Source of the DNA: Arthrobacter methylotrophus
Lineage (GTDB): Bacteria; Actinomycetota; Actinomycetes; Actinomycetales; Micrococcaceae
DNA length: 64,000 nucleotides
Assembly: GCF_039539965.1 (NCBI RefSeq)
Contig: NZ_BAABED010000001.1
Coordinates: 1,302,001 to 1,366,000 of the forward strand
Direction of reading: 5' to 3'
Part shown: piece after piece, positions 56,396 through 64,000 of the stretch
Numbering within the stretch: position 1 is the stretch's first letter
Layout: each line of letters begins with the position of its first letter
Program-made: the position numbers and the translations under genes
The notes under the pieces: model-generated
Told to the model about the DNA's origin: nothing
Seen by the model: only the letters and a program-made list of their open reading frames with translations
The model's database searches: none

Positions 56396-56398
56396 TGC

Positions 56399-59300
56399 CT
56401 ACCTGAAGTCACGGGAGCTGGACTTCGCTACCAGGACCAAGGGTTCCAGCTTGTCTGCCACGAGGTTAGTGACGCCCTCCGGCGTGCGTTCGAGGAAACC
56501 GCGGACGATCAACGCGGATGATTCGCGGGCTACGCGGCGATACCTCTTCCAGAGGCCAACGCTGCAGATGACGTTGAGGATGCCGCTCTCGTCTTCCAGG
56601 TTGACGAAGGTAATTCCTTGAGCGGTCTGGGGCCGTTGGCGATGGGTCACGACGCCGGCCACTTCAACACGGGTGCCGGACTCGACCTGGGAGAGCCGTT
56701 CCACCTGCAGCACCCCTCTGGAATCCAGACTGCCGCGTGCGTGCCGCATCGGGTGGTCATCCGTGCTGATGCCGGTCGCCCACATATCGTAGGCCACATT
56801 TTCCAGGGGCGAGAGCTCTGGCAGCAACGGCGGTTGGACAGCCACGTGAGTCCCCGGCAATTGCCCTTTCCGCTCCAGCGCGGCATCGCCGGCCTGCCAC
56901 AGGGCTTCGCGGCGGTTCATCCCCAGCGAATCGAGTGCGCCGGCCGACGCGAGTGCTTCCAGCTGGTCCGCGCTGAGACCCGCGCGGCGGGACAGGTCCG
57001 CCATGTCCCGGTACGGGCCATGTTCCTCCCGTTCAGCGACGATCCGCTTTGCCACTTCAGTCCCGATGGAGGTGACGCCGTCGAGCCCCAACCGCACGGT
57101 GTGTGAGCCATCCCGGCGGTGCAGGTGATCCGCGCGCGGAAGATCCTGCCGGAAGAGCCCGGTCTCCGGCTGGTGGAAGGCCAGGCAGGAATTCATGCCG
57201 CCCACCTGGCCCACTTCGGCCCCCGTAGACTCATCGAGCACTTCCAAGGTAGCTTCGGCAAGGGAACGGAGAACATCCGGGCGCAACACCTGGACCCCGT
57301 GCCTGCGGGCATCCGCCACCAGGGTTTGCGGGGAGTAGAAGCCCATGGGTTGTGCCCGAAGCAGGGCCGCGAGGAATGCGCCAGGGTAGTGCAGCTTCAG
57401 CCACGAGCTGGCATAGACCAGCACCGCGAAGCTCAAGGAGTGCGATTCCGCGAAACCGAAGTTGGCAAAGGCCTGGATCTTGGCATAGATGGCGTCGGCG
57501 TCGTCCTTGCTGATCCCGTTGGCTGCCATCCCCGCATAGAGTTTGGCCTCAAGCGACTCGATCTTCTCCCGGCCCCTCTTGGAGCCCATGGCACGGCGGA
57601 GCAGGTCCGCATCCTCGGCAGTGCAGCCACCCACGGCAACCGCCATCTGCATCAGCTGCTCCTGGAACAAGGGCACACCCAGTGTCCGCTCAAGGACCGG
57701 CTCCAGGAGGGGATGAAGATACGTGACTTTTTCCTGCCCTGCACGGCGGCGGATGTACGGGTGGACTGCGCCGCCCTGGACCGGTCCTGGCCGGATCAGC
57801 GCGATCTCGACCACCAGATCGTAGAACTTCCTGGGCTTCAGCCGCGGCAGCGTGCTGATCTGGGCCCGTGATTCCACCTGGAACACTCCGATCGAGTCGG
57901 CCCGGCAGAGCATGTCGTAGACGGCCGGTTCTTCCCGCGGGATGGTCTCGATTGTCCAACGTTCACCGAAATGCTTGTCGATCAAATCAAAGGAGTACTG
58001 CAGGGCGGCGAGCATGCCCAGGCCGAGTAGATCGAACTTGACCAGGCCCATCCATTCGCAATCGTCCTTGTCCCATTGCAAGACCGTGCGGTTTTCCATC
58101 CGTGCACGCTCGATGGGTACCACCTCGCCGACAGGCCGTTCGGTGAGGACCATTCCGCCGGAATGGATGCCCAGGTGCCGGGGGAAACCCAGGATCTGAT
58201 CAGCAAGGTCCAGGACAGGGGCGGGGATGTTGTTGATCGTGCCTTCGCTGAGACCGCCCCAGTGATCCAGCCGCTTAGACCAGGCGTCCTGCTGGCCTTG
58301 GCTATAGCCGAGCGCCTTGGCTATATCGCGGACAGCGTTCTTCGGCCTGTAACTGATGACGTTCGCTACCTGGGCCGCGTTGAACCGTCCGTATTTGCGA
58401 TAGACGTATTGGATGACTTCTTCCCGCCGGTCCGAGTCGAAATCGACGTCGATGTCCGGTTCTTCCTCGCGGAGGCTGGAGAGGAAGCGTTCGAAAGGAA
58501 GGTTGTAGAAGATACTGTCGACGGCGGTGATCCCCAGCGCGTAGCAGACGGCCGAGTTCGCCGCGGAACCCCGGCCTTGGCAGAGGATTCCACGGGAACG
58601 GGCAAACTGCACGATGTCGTGCACAATCAGGAAATAGCCAGGGAAGTTCTTCGCCTCGATCACTGCGAGTTCCTGCTCGATCCGGCGATGGACCCGATCG
58701 TCGGCGTCGGGGTACTTGTCCCTGACACCTTCTTCAACAAGTTGCCGGAGCCAGGTGATAAGGGTGTGCCCTGCAGGAACATCGAGCTTCGGGAGCTTCG
58801 GGCGGGCAGCCCGTAGCTGGAACGCAAGCTCGTCGGCGATCTCGACTGTCCGCTCAATCGCGCCCGGGTAGCGGGCGAACCGCACCGCCATCTCGGAACC
58901 GCTCCGTAGATGGGCGCCACTGTTTGCCGGCAGCCAGCCGTCCAGTTCCTCCAAGCTGCGGCGAGCCCGGACAGCCGCCATGGCCGTGGCCAGCGGGTAT
59001 CCCTCCGGAGTGGCGTAATGTACGGCGTTGCTGGCGATGAAAGGTATGCCCGCACGGCCGGCAATACGGGCGAGGGCGTCGTTGTGACTGCTGTCGAGGG
59101 GATTCCCGTGATCGAAGAGTTCCACCACCACATTGCCCCGCCCGAATCGCTCGATCAGGGCATCCACTTCCCTCGCAGCCGCTTGCTCGCCGTCGCCCAG
59201 GAGGGCTCTCCGGACTGAGCTTTTGCGGCACCCTGTCAGCACCACGCAATGGTCCCTGAGAGAGTGCGCCAGCGCATCGAGGTCGTAGATGGGATGGCCC

Positions 59301-59830
59301 TTTTCGGCATCAGCCGCCAGATGTGCAGATGTCATCGCCCCTGCCAGCCGATGGTATCCCTCTTCCTTGCGGGCGAGGACCAGCAAGTGATCGCCTTCAG
59401 GATCAGCTTCGCCTTGCTGGGGTTTACTGAGTCCGAGCGAAAGCTCAGCGCCGAACACCGTCTTCAGCTCATAAGCTTCGGCCGCCTCCGCCATGCGCAC
59501 GATCCCGTAGAAGCCGTCGTGATCGGTCAGCGCGAGGGCATGCAGGCCCAGCCGGACAGCTTCCTCCACCAATTTCTCGGGCGAGGAGGCACCGTCCAGG
59601 AAGCTGTAGTGCGAGTGGGCGTGCAGCTCTGCATAAGGCACGACGGCGGCACCCGCCCGCGATGCGACCCTTGCGGGATCGAGGGGGACCGGACGGTATG
59701 GCCCGCGTTTCCTTGACCAGGCGGGGCTGTCACCGCCGTCCCCTATGCTCTTCCCGGAGTCCGAGCCGCGCCGGTCCGACAGCGTGCGTTCGAACTCCGA
59801 CCATGGGATTGACGGGTTGTTCCAAGCCAT
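56399..59830 (-). CDS. dnaE2: error-prone DNA polymerase DnaE2
   Basis: Catalytic subunit of the inducible mutasome. 1143 residues. The N-terminal PHP domain (YAELHAHSHYSFLDGASSP, LALTDHDGFYG) is followed by the C-family polymerase core: GRGSAANSAVCYALGIT, PDIDVDFDSDRREEVI (catalytic Asp residues), GIHSGGMVLTERPVG. The C-terminal helix-hairpin-helix and OB-fold regions end with LVADKLEPLV. It lacks the tau-binding tail of DnaE1. It lies 41 bases after imuB on the same strand. Confidence 0.95.
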   Translation of the reverse strand: MAWNNPSIPWSEFERTLSDRRGSDSGKSIGDGGDSPAWSRKRGPYRPVPLDPARVASRAGAAVVPYAELHAHSHYSFLDGASSPEKLVEEAVRLGLHALALTDHDGFYGIVRMAEAAEAYELKTVFGAELSLGLSKPQQGEADPEGDHLLVLARKEEGYHRLAGAMTSAHLAADAEKGHPIYDLDALAHSLRDHCVVLTGCRKSSVRRALLGDGEQAAAREVDALIERFGRGNVVVELFDHGNPLDSSHNDALARIAGRAGIPFIASNAVHYATPEGYPLATAMAAVRARRSLEELDGWLPANSGAHLRSGSEMAVRFARYPGAIERTVEIADELAFQLRAARPKLPKLDVPAGHTLITWLRQLVEEGVRDKYPDADDRVHRRIEQELAVIEAKNFPGYFLIVHDIVQFARSRGILCQGRGSAANSAVCYALGITAVDSIFYNLPFERFLSSLREEEPDIDVDFDSDRREEVIQYVYRKYGRFNAAQVANVISYRPKNAVRDIAKALGYSQGQQDAWSKRLDHWGGLSEGTINNIPAPVLDLADQILGFPRHLGIHSGGMVLTERPVGEVVPIERARMENRTVLQWDKDDCEWMGLVKFDLLGLGMLAALQYSFDLIDKHFGERWTIETIPREEPAVYDMLCRADSIGVFQVESRAQISTLPRLKPRKFYDLVVEIALIRPGPVQGGAVHPYIRRRAGQEKVTYLHPLLEPVLERTLGVPLFQEQLMQMAVAVGGCTAEDADLLRRAMGSKRGREKIESLEAKLYAGMAANGISKDDADAIYAKIQAFANFGFAESHSLSFAVLVYASSWLKLHYPGAFLAALLRAQPMGFYSPQTLVADARRHGVQVLRPDVLRSLAEATLEVLDESTGAEVGQVGGMNSCLAFHQPETGLFRQDLPRADHLHRRDGSHTVRLGLDGVTSIGTEVAKRIVAEREEHGPYRDMADLSRRAGLSADQLEALASAGALDSLGMNRREALWQAGDAALERKGQLPGTHVAVQPPLLPELSPLENVAYDMWATGISTDDHPMRHARGSLDSRGVLQVERLSQVESGTRVEVAGVVTHRQRPQTAQGITFVNLEDESGILNVICSVGLWKRYRRVARESSALIVRGFLERTPEGVTNLVADKLEPLVLVAKSSSRDFR

Positions 59831-59871
59831 CTTTGTCTTCCTGCCTAAAGTTCAGTGCTCCTTCTGGCTGT

Positions 59872-61473
59872 TCAGTCGTAGCGGGCCTCTGCCCACCAGT
59901 TCTGCTCGTCCAGGAGAAGGAGCCAGGCCTCTCCATTTCCGTCCACAAGCTGGAATCGATCCGCTTCAAGACCATGGTCTGCGTCCCACCATCTCTGTCT
60001 CAGCGGCCAAGGGCCGGCCCACTGAGCGACCAGCCGCCTTCGTACGGGATCTCCGGTGGGACAGAACCACATCGGCGGGGCAATCAATCCGCCACGATGA
60101 TCTGTACGGACTTTTTCCTTATTCGCGTCGAGCAACAGGACCGGCACGAGGGAAGCGAACACCGTGGCCGGTTGTGGGTCTGGAATCCTGCCGGGCCAGG
60201 GCCTGGACGCCAAGGCGGCCGTTCCTGAAGGCAAGGCATCTCCCCAGGGAACCAAACGGCGCCGCTCGGCCAGCAACCGTCCTCCGGAGATGGCAGGCAC
60301 TACTACGGCTTCATGTCCCAGCATGCTTTGGATCCGGCTGAGTCCATGATGGATCTGTTCCTCTGCTCCATCTCCAAAGAGCGCGCTCCCATGATGGGCG
60401 ATGGAGTCCACCCGGACGGGAACGAACTCTACCCGGATGACCGGTGAGGAGGGCCCGCCGCGAGCCGATCCGCCGTCGCGCATTCCGCCGTCGGCAGGGG
60501 CTTGCGACTGAAGCTGCCAACGCACCCTGTCCACGGCGTCGCTGGCTGTGAAGTGGCGGGGGTGGCCCCACGTCCGCTCGGAGCGGTTGCCCGCTTCGTC
60601 GGTGATCAGAACCCTGAGCTCCGTGCAGACCAAGCCTTCCGTCTGCAGCCCGGTCACGAAGGTGTCAGCCGTTGCACGGAGCTGGAAAGCGAGTTGGTCA
60701 ACCCGGTCCAGGCCCGGTTCGAACTCCGCCTGCTGATTCAATTTCCGCGGGGGCGTACGGGGGATGATCCGGCGAGGATCCTGGCCGCTTGCCAAGGCAT
60801 GTGCGCTGATTCCGGCAGCCCCGAAACGGGCACGCACATCTGCGGCGGGGAGATTGGCGAAATTCCCCAAGGTGAGAATCCCCAGGCGCTTGAGTAAGGA
60901 GGCAAGCTTCGGTTGTCCCAGCGCTTCCACCGGAAATGGACTCAGGAAATCCCGGGAAGAACCCGGTGGCAGCACAAGAAGGGCAGCAAGTTCGCTGGTG
61001 CTCCGGGCTGCCTGTTCAGCCGCAAACACGGAGTCTGCGATCCCTACCCGGGCCTCCATGCCGAGGCGGTCGGCCGATTCAAGCACAGCACCTGCGGCCT
61101 CTTCCTCGCCGCCGTAATATCGGGCAGCACCCCTGGCCCGTAGTGCGCATAGGCCCGGGCGAAGTACTTCCACTCCGGGAGTTCGTTCTTCAAGCGAGGA
61201 AATCACAGGTTCGAATTCCCGCGCGTCCCGCAAAGGATCAACGGCGCATACCACCAGCTCGGGACAACGGGTCTGCGCTTCCCTTAGCCGCAAGCCCCGG
61301 ACGACTCCCTCTGCCCGTGCCTCAGCAGAGCAAGCAGCAATGACACCTTGGCCGATGACTGCCGCGGGTACATCGGGCGGCAGTGCATCTGCCAAACGGG
61401 CGGCGACCAGCGGCCAATCCGGGAACCAGGCCACCAACGCGCGCACCGGGGTCTCAAGCTGAAACAGCATCAT
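59872..61473 (-). CDS. imuB: ImuB, Y-family-like mutasome protein
   Basis: 533 residues with a Y-polymerase fold but no catalytic acids: the N-terminal WFPDWPLVAA replaces the usual D-x-D start. It keeps the little finger region and LASLLKRLGILTLGNFANLP (HhH). The C-terminal 150 residues contain RDGGSARGGPSSP and a tryptophan-rich end region (WAGPWPLRQRWWD, WLLLLDEQNWWAEA). In mycobacteria ImuB bridges the beta clamp, ImuA' and DnaE2. The start ATG 61473 overlaps the imuA' stop by 4 bases (ATGA). Confidence 0.92.
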   Translation of the reverse strand: MMLFQLETPVRALVAWFPDWPLVAARLADALPPDVPAAVIGQGVIAACSAEARAEGVVRGLRLREAQTRCPELVVCAVDPLRDAREFEPVISSLEERTPGVEVLRPGLCALRARGAARYYGGEEEAAGAVLESADRLGMEARVGIADSVFAAEQAARSTSELAALLVLPPGSSRDFLSPFPVEALGQPKLASLLKRLGILTLGNFANLPAADVRARFGAAGISAHALASGQDPRRIIPRTPPRKLNQQAEFEPGLDRVDQLAFQLRATADTFVTGLQTEGLVCTELRVLITDEAGNRSERTWGHPRHFTASDAVDRVRWQLQSQAPADGGMRDGGSARGGPSSPVIRVEFVPVRVDSIAHHGSALFGDGAEEQIHHGLSRIQSMLGHEAVVVPAISGGRLLAERRRLVPWGDALPSGTAALASRPWPGRIPDPQPATVFASLVPVLLLDANKEKVRTDHRGGLIAPPMWFCPTGDPVRRRLVAQWAGPWPLRQRWWDADHGLEADRFQLVDGNGEAWLLLLDEQNWWAEARYD

Positions 61474-62126
61474 GCTCCCATCCGATGGCGGGTCAGATCT
61501 ACCGGACCGCTGTCCGCAAGATCCACGGAGGCCCGGCGGGAACTGCCCCGCAGGGCGACTTCGAGCTCAAGTTCCTGCCTATTGAAATGTCCGTGACCCT
61601 GCCCAAGCCCGGCCCACTCATATCCATTCACTTGCAAAACGGCTTCGCTCTGCGGCCACGGTCCCAAGACAAGGAGGACGGAACTACGCTCCCGGAGCCT
61701 GGCTCCCAGACGGGCGGCCTCGGCGGGTGCGACTCTTTCCGGAGCGCGTGCAAGCACTACCGAGAGCACGTCCGCCATGGCGGCGATTACCGCAGTCCAG
61801 CTAGCCCCGGGGTCAGGTACCAGGACCAGTCGATCAAGTGCAATGCCGAAACCTGCTGCCGCCTCGACTCCGAAGTCAGGAAGCCCTGCCACTCCACACC
61901 AGGAGCCATCGCGTGAGGGGCCGGCCAATAAAGCCATGGCCAGTGACATGGACCCCTGTATGGAATACGCCGCACCCGGGCGCAGCCCGCCCGGCAAGAG
62001 CCTGCTGAGCGAGGGGAGCACGGGCAGCGAGCGTTCGCTGCTGCGTTTGCCCTGCATGAGGTGGATTCTCGCCTGTAAGTCATCGCGCAGCGAAGCTGGC
62101 GAGGCGGAAGTCAGGCGGGAAGGCAT
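61470..62126 (-). CDS. imuA: ImuA', RecA-like mutasome accessory protein
   Basis: 218 residues. A degenerate RecA-fold: LLPGGLRPGAAYSIQGSMSL stands where the Walker A loop would be, and it lacks the Lys and Ser/Thr that bind phosphate. LDRLVLVPDPGASW and the Leu-rich VLLVLGPWPQSE continue the fold. It is needed with ImuB and DnaE2 for damage-induced mutagenesis. ATG 62126 is 11 bases from the LexA box; no Shine-Dalgarno is visible, so the message may be leaderless. Confidence 0.88.
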   Translation of the reverse strand: MPSRLTSASPASLRDDLQARIHLMQGKRSSERSLPVLPSLSRLLPGGLRPGAAYSIQGSMSLAMALLAGPSRDGSWCGVAGLPDFGVEAAAGFGIALDRLVLVPDPGASWTAVIAAMADVLSVVLARAPERVAPAEAARLGARLRERSSVLLVLGPWPQSEAVLQVNGYEWAGLGQGHGHFNRQELELEVALRGSSRRASVDLADSGPVDLTRHRMGA

Positions 62127-62136
62127 AATTCAATTT

Positions 62137-62152
62137 TCGAACATATATTCGA
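62137..62152. promoter_or_regulatory. LexA (SOS) box of the mutasome operon
   Basis: TCGAACATATATTCGA matches the actinobacterial SOS box TCGAAC-N4-GTTCGA with one changed base and a symmetric outer core. On the gene strand it lies between TTGACT (a -35) and the start codon of imuA', so LexA bound here would cover the promoter. Confidence 0.9.
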
Positions 62153-62191
62153 ATGAGTCAATTGGGGCTACTCTGCCCCAACTCGCCTCGT

Positions 62192-63910
62192 TTACCTTCG
62201 CCACCTCACGCTAGACAGTGAAACTGCCAGAATCGAGGCGAAGATCAACGCCGACGCCGGGGCGGCGACGGTCCATGGGGCACGCTCCACGTAGTTGATT
62301 CCTTCAGCGAGGATGAGGCCCCATTCCGGCGACGGCTGATGGGGGCCGAGGCCGAGAAATCCCAAGGCAGCCAGGGCGAGTGCGATTCCCGGTATCCGGA
62401 GCATCGAATGCCGGAACACCGGGCCAAGGATGGCCGGGAGGAGGTAGCGCCAGAGGACGCGGAGCCGTCCTACGCCCAGGACCGGAAGGATTCTCACGTG
62501 GGGCTGCGCCCTGGCCTCCTGCGCCAAGGCCGCCGTGTGCGCAGCCAGAGGTGCCCAACTGACCAAGGTGACGGCTATCGCCGCCCCTTCAGCCGAGGGA
62601 CCTGTCATCACTGCCACGATCAGGCCGGCAAGGATAGGCGGAGCGGCGTTGGCTACTTCAAGCGGACCGGTCGCCGCGAGTGGGAAGAGCCCGACGACGA
62701 TCCCGATCACAAGGCAAGCCAGCACCACAAGCAAAGCCGTTCCCAACGTGGACACGGCACCGTGTCCAACCCGGGCGAGGAGGTCCCGTCCGCTGGCATC
62801 GGCCCCGAAAGGCAGGCCGAAGCCCGGGCTGGCAAGCCGCGCATGCCTCGAAGTGAACGGATCGCGAAGCAATCCCGCGACGACGACGAGAGTCAACGCT
62901 CCCGCCGCGACGAGCGGGACGGCGGAATCCCGCCGTCGTGATCTTCCCGGCGGTTCCGGAACGGGAACTGTCCCGGAACGCAATGCCGCACCCAACAAGA
63001 GATACCGGGCCGCCGCGCTGAGGGAACCCACCCCGACGGCCAGTACGAGAAGGGCCAGTACTCCTGCCTGCAGCGCAGGGATGTCTTGCGCGCTCGCCGC
63101 GACCAGGACTGCACGCCCCAAACCGGGAATAGCGAAGACCTTTTCCACGACAACCGCCCCGCCGGTGAGGCCAATGAGGACAAGCCCGATCTGACTCATC
63201 ACTGATGGCAGGGCACGGCGGAGCACCGCCGCGGTGAGCCTGGCGCGGCTCGCCCCGGCCATGGCCCAAGTATCCACCCATTTCTCGGCGAACGCCAGGC
63301 TGATGGCGTCCGAAAGCAGCCGCCCGATCAGGCCACCGGCCGGCAGGCCAAGGGAAAGCGCCGGCAACACCGCGTGGCCCACTCCCTGCCAGCCATAAGG
63401 CGGGAAACAGCCTAGCCATACGGCACCGATGACAAGGAACATGGCCGCCAGAAGGAACTCGGGGAGGGCCGTCGTAGCTGCGGCTACGACGCCGGATCCT
63501 CGCCCCGGGTTCCCGGCCAGCCCGCGTAGCACGCAAGGAACGCAGAGTGCGGTAGCCACTAAGCTTGCAACAACCATGGCGCAGGCCATCAGTGTGACGG
63601 ACACTCCCAGGGTTTCCACAATGCCGGGGCCAACGGGCGTGTTGGTAATCCAGGAATTTCCCGCGTCCCCGCGCAAAAGGCCTCCGGCCCATTCGAGGAA
63701 GACGTGCACGGGCCCTCGATCGAGCCCGAGTTCCGCGCGGATCATGCTCAGCGTTTCATCAGTCGCTTCCCGATCGGCATACCGGGCCCGCAGGACGGTG
63801 TACTCCGGGCTTTGTCCCGAAAACCATGGCAGGAGCCCGATCAGGACAACTATCGAGAAGAGTGCCGCGGCTCGGGAGGCCGTAGTTTTGATGAACGCGC
63901 TGCCCCGCAT
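62192..63910 (-). CDS. fused DppB/DppC-type ABC transporter permease
   Basis: 572 residues. The first 300 resemble DppB: an N-terminal segment, the periplasmic loop ending NTPVGPGIVETLGVSVTL, five core segments and the cytoplasmic EAA-like AMAGASRARLTAAVLRRALP. Residues 320-572 resemble DppC, with FGADASGRDLLARVGHGA and LGVGRLRVLWRYLLPAI. Normally these are two proteins. The partner gene overlaps upstream (TGATG). No ATPase gene lies downstream. Peptide or nickel import is likely. Confidence 0.86.
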   Translation of the reverse strand: MRGSAFIKTTASRAAALFSIVVLIGLLPWFSGQSPEYTVLRARYADREATDETLSMIRAELGLDRGPVHVFLEWAGGLLRGDAGNSWITNTPVGPGIVETLGVSVTLMACAMVVASLVATALCVPCVLRGLAGNPGRGSGVVAAATTALPEFLLAAMFLVIGAVWLGCFPPYGWQGVGHAVLPALSLGLPAGGLIGRLLSDAISLAFAEKWVDTWAMAGASRARLTAAVLRRALPSVMSQIGLVLIGLTGGAVVVEKVFAIPGLGRAVLVAASAQDIPALQAGVLALLVLAVGVGSLSAAARYLLLGAALRSGTVPVPEPPGRSRRRDSAVPLVAAGALTLVVVAGLLRDPFTSRHARLASPGFGLPFGADASGRDLLARVGHGAVSTLGTALLVVLACLVIGIVVGLFPLAATGPLEVANAAPPILAGLIVAVMTGPSAEGAAIAVTLVSWAPLAAHTAALAQEARAQPHVRILPVLGVGRLRVLWRYLLPAILGPVFRHSMLRIPGIALALAALGFLGLGPHQPSPEWGLILAEGINYVERAPWTVAAPASALIFASILAVSLSSVRWRR

Positions 63911-64000
63911 CAGCCAACAATTCCTGTTTTGCTGGTGATCAATGCGCGCTCGCGGGGATCGCGTTCCACGTGGCGGATCCCGGTCGATTCGCCTTGGATA
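63910..64000 (-). CDS. C-terminal end of an upstream gene, partial
   Basis: The last 29 codons of a minus-strand frame end with TGA (63912-63910), which shares one base with the permease ATG (TGATG). The tail reads GIRHVERDPRERALITSK, then TGIVG. It runs off the window. Context suggests another component of the same ABC transporter, but the tail alone does not identify it. Confidence 0.55.
   Translation of the reverse strand, partial: IQGESTGIRHVERDPRERALITSKTGIVG

Noticed and set aside
1..64000. Search for insertion sequences, prophage genes, CRISPR arrays, toxin-antitoxin pairs and defence islands
   Set aside because: No transposase, integrase, regularly spaced repeat array or known defence domain was seen; the few repeats are 21-bp tandem units in untranslated regions.

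Overview
The window looks like core chromosome of a high-GC actinobacterium of the Micrococcaceae, most likely Arthrobacter in the broad sense (Arthrobacter, Paenarthrobacter or Pseudarthrobacter). The reasons are GC-rich wobble use with many GTG and TTG starts, a GapB-type glyceraldehyde-3-phosphate dehydrogenase with a long N-terminal extension, MptB-like lipomannan mannosyltransferases, an Rv2466c-like (mycothiol-type) thioredoxin-fold protein, an ImuA'-ImuB-DnaE2 mutasome under an actinobacterial LexA box, and an actinobacterial translational T-box in front of ileS. The genus is inferred from gene content and order and was not tested by alignment.

Layout. 1-4.9 kb: 3' part of RNase P RNA with its terminator, gap, a small coiled-coil protein, a secreted HNH nuclease, peptide deformylase, tRNA-His and oligoribonuclease. 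5-10 kb: two paralogous MptB-type membrane mannosyltransferases flanking an opposed GT87-family glycosyltransferase, a probable lipoglycan locus. 10-19 kb: AlkD-like glycosylase, methionine aminopeptidase, a GNAT gene broken by an in-frame amber codon, tRNA-Arg, a second-type SSB, a lipoprotein, EttA, TesB, a conserved unknown protein, truncated haemoglobin, a short MscS and an OsmC protein. 19-25 kb: PepN, a DUF1648 membrane protein, rpiB-nei, tRNA-Gly and tRNA-Pro. 25-31 kb: protein quality control (tig, clpP1, clpP2, clpX), a DsbA-fold protein and an Fpg-type glycosylase. 31-36 kb: valS, with tandem repeats and an unexplained 433-nt spacer downstream, then DUF488, methyltransferase and SDR genes. 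36-42.7 kb: T-box-ileS-folC-DUF4233-ndk, and a VKOR protein convergent with ndk. 43-56 kb: rne, a TPP riboswitch with a thiD-tenA fusion, rplU-rpmA-obg-proB-proA, a small membrane protein, nadD, a tail-anchored unknown protein, rsfS and tRNA-Ala. 56-64 kb: the SOS mutasome dnaE2-imuB-imuA' on the minus strand, then a fused DppB/DppC permease and the end of an upstream partner.

How the genes fit together. Much of the window handles making and maintaining proteins: initiator methionine processing (def, map), aminoacylation (valS, ileS), ribosome assembly and silencing (rplU, rpmA, obg, rsfS, ettA), folding and proteolysis (tig, clpP1P2-clpX, pepN) and RNA decay (rne, orn, rnpB). A second theme is DNA repair and mutagenesis (AlkD, Nei, Fpg, SSB, ImuA'/ImuB/DnaE2). 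Control is visible at several points: a T-box, a TPP riboswitch, a LexA box, a candidate ClgR box ahead of clpP1, strong hairpin terminators and several stop/start overlaps that imply translational coupling.

No insertion sequence, prophage, CRISPR array, toxin-antitoxin pair or recognisable defence system is visible. I found no convincing undescribed multi-gene system. The most unusual items are the amber-interrupted GNAT gene, the spacer between valS and fpg with its candidate small-RNA unit and 21-bp repeats, the paired MptB/GT87 locus, and uncharacterised proteins placed inside housekeeping operons.
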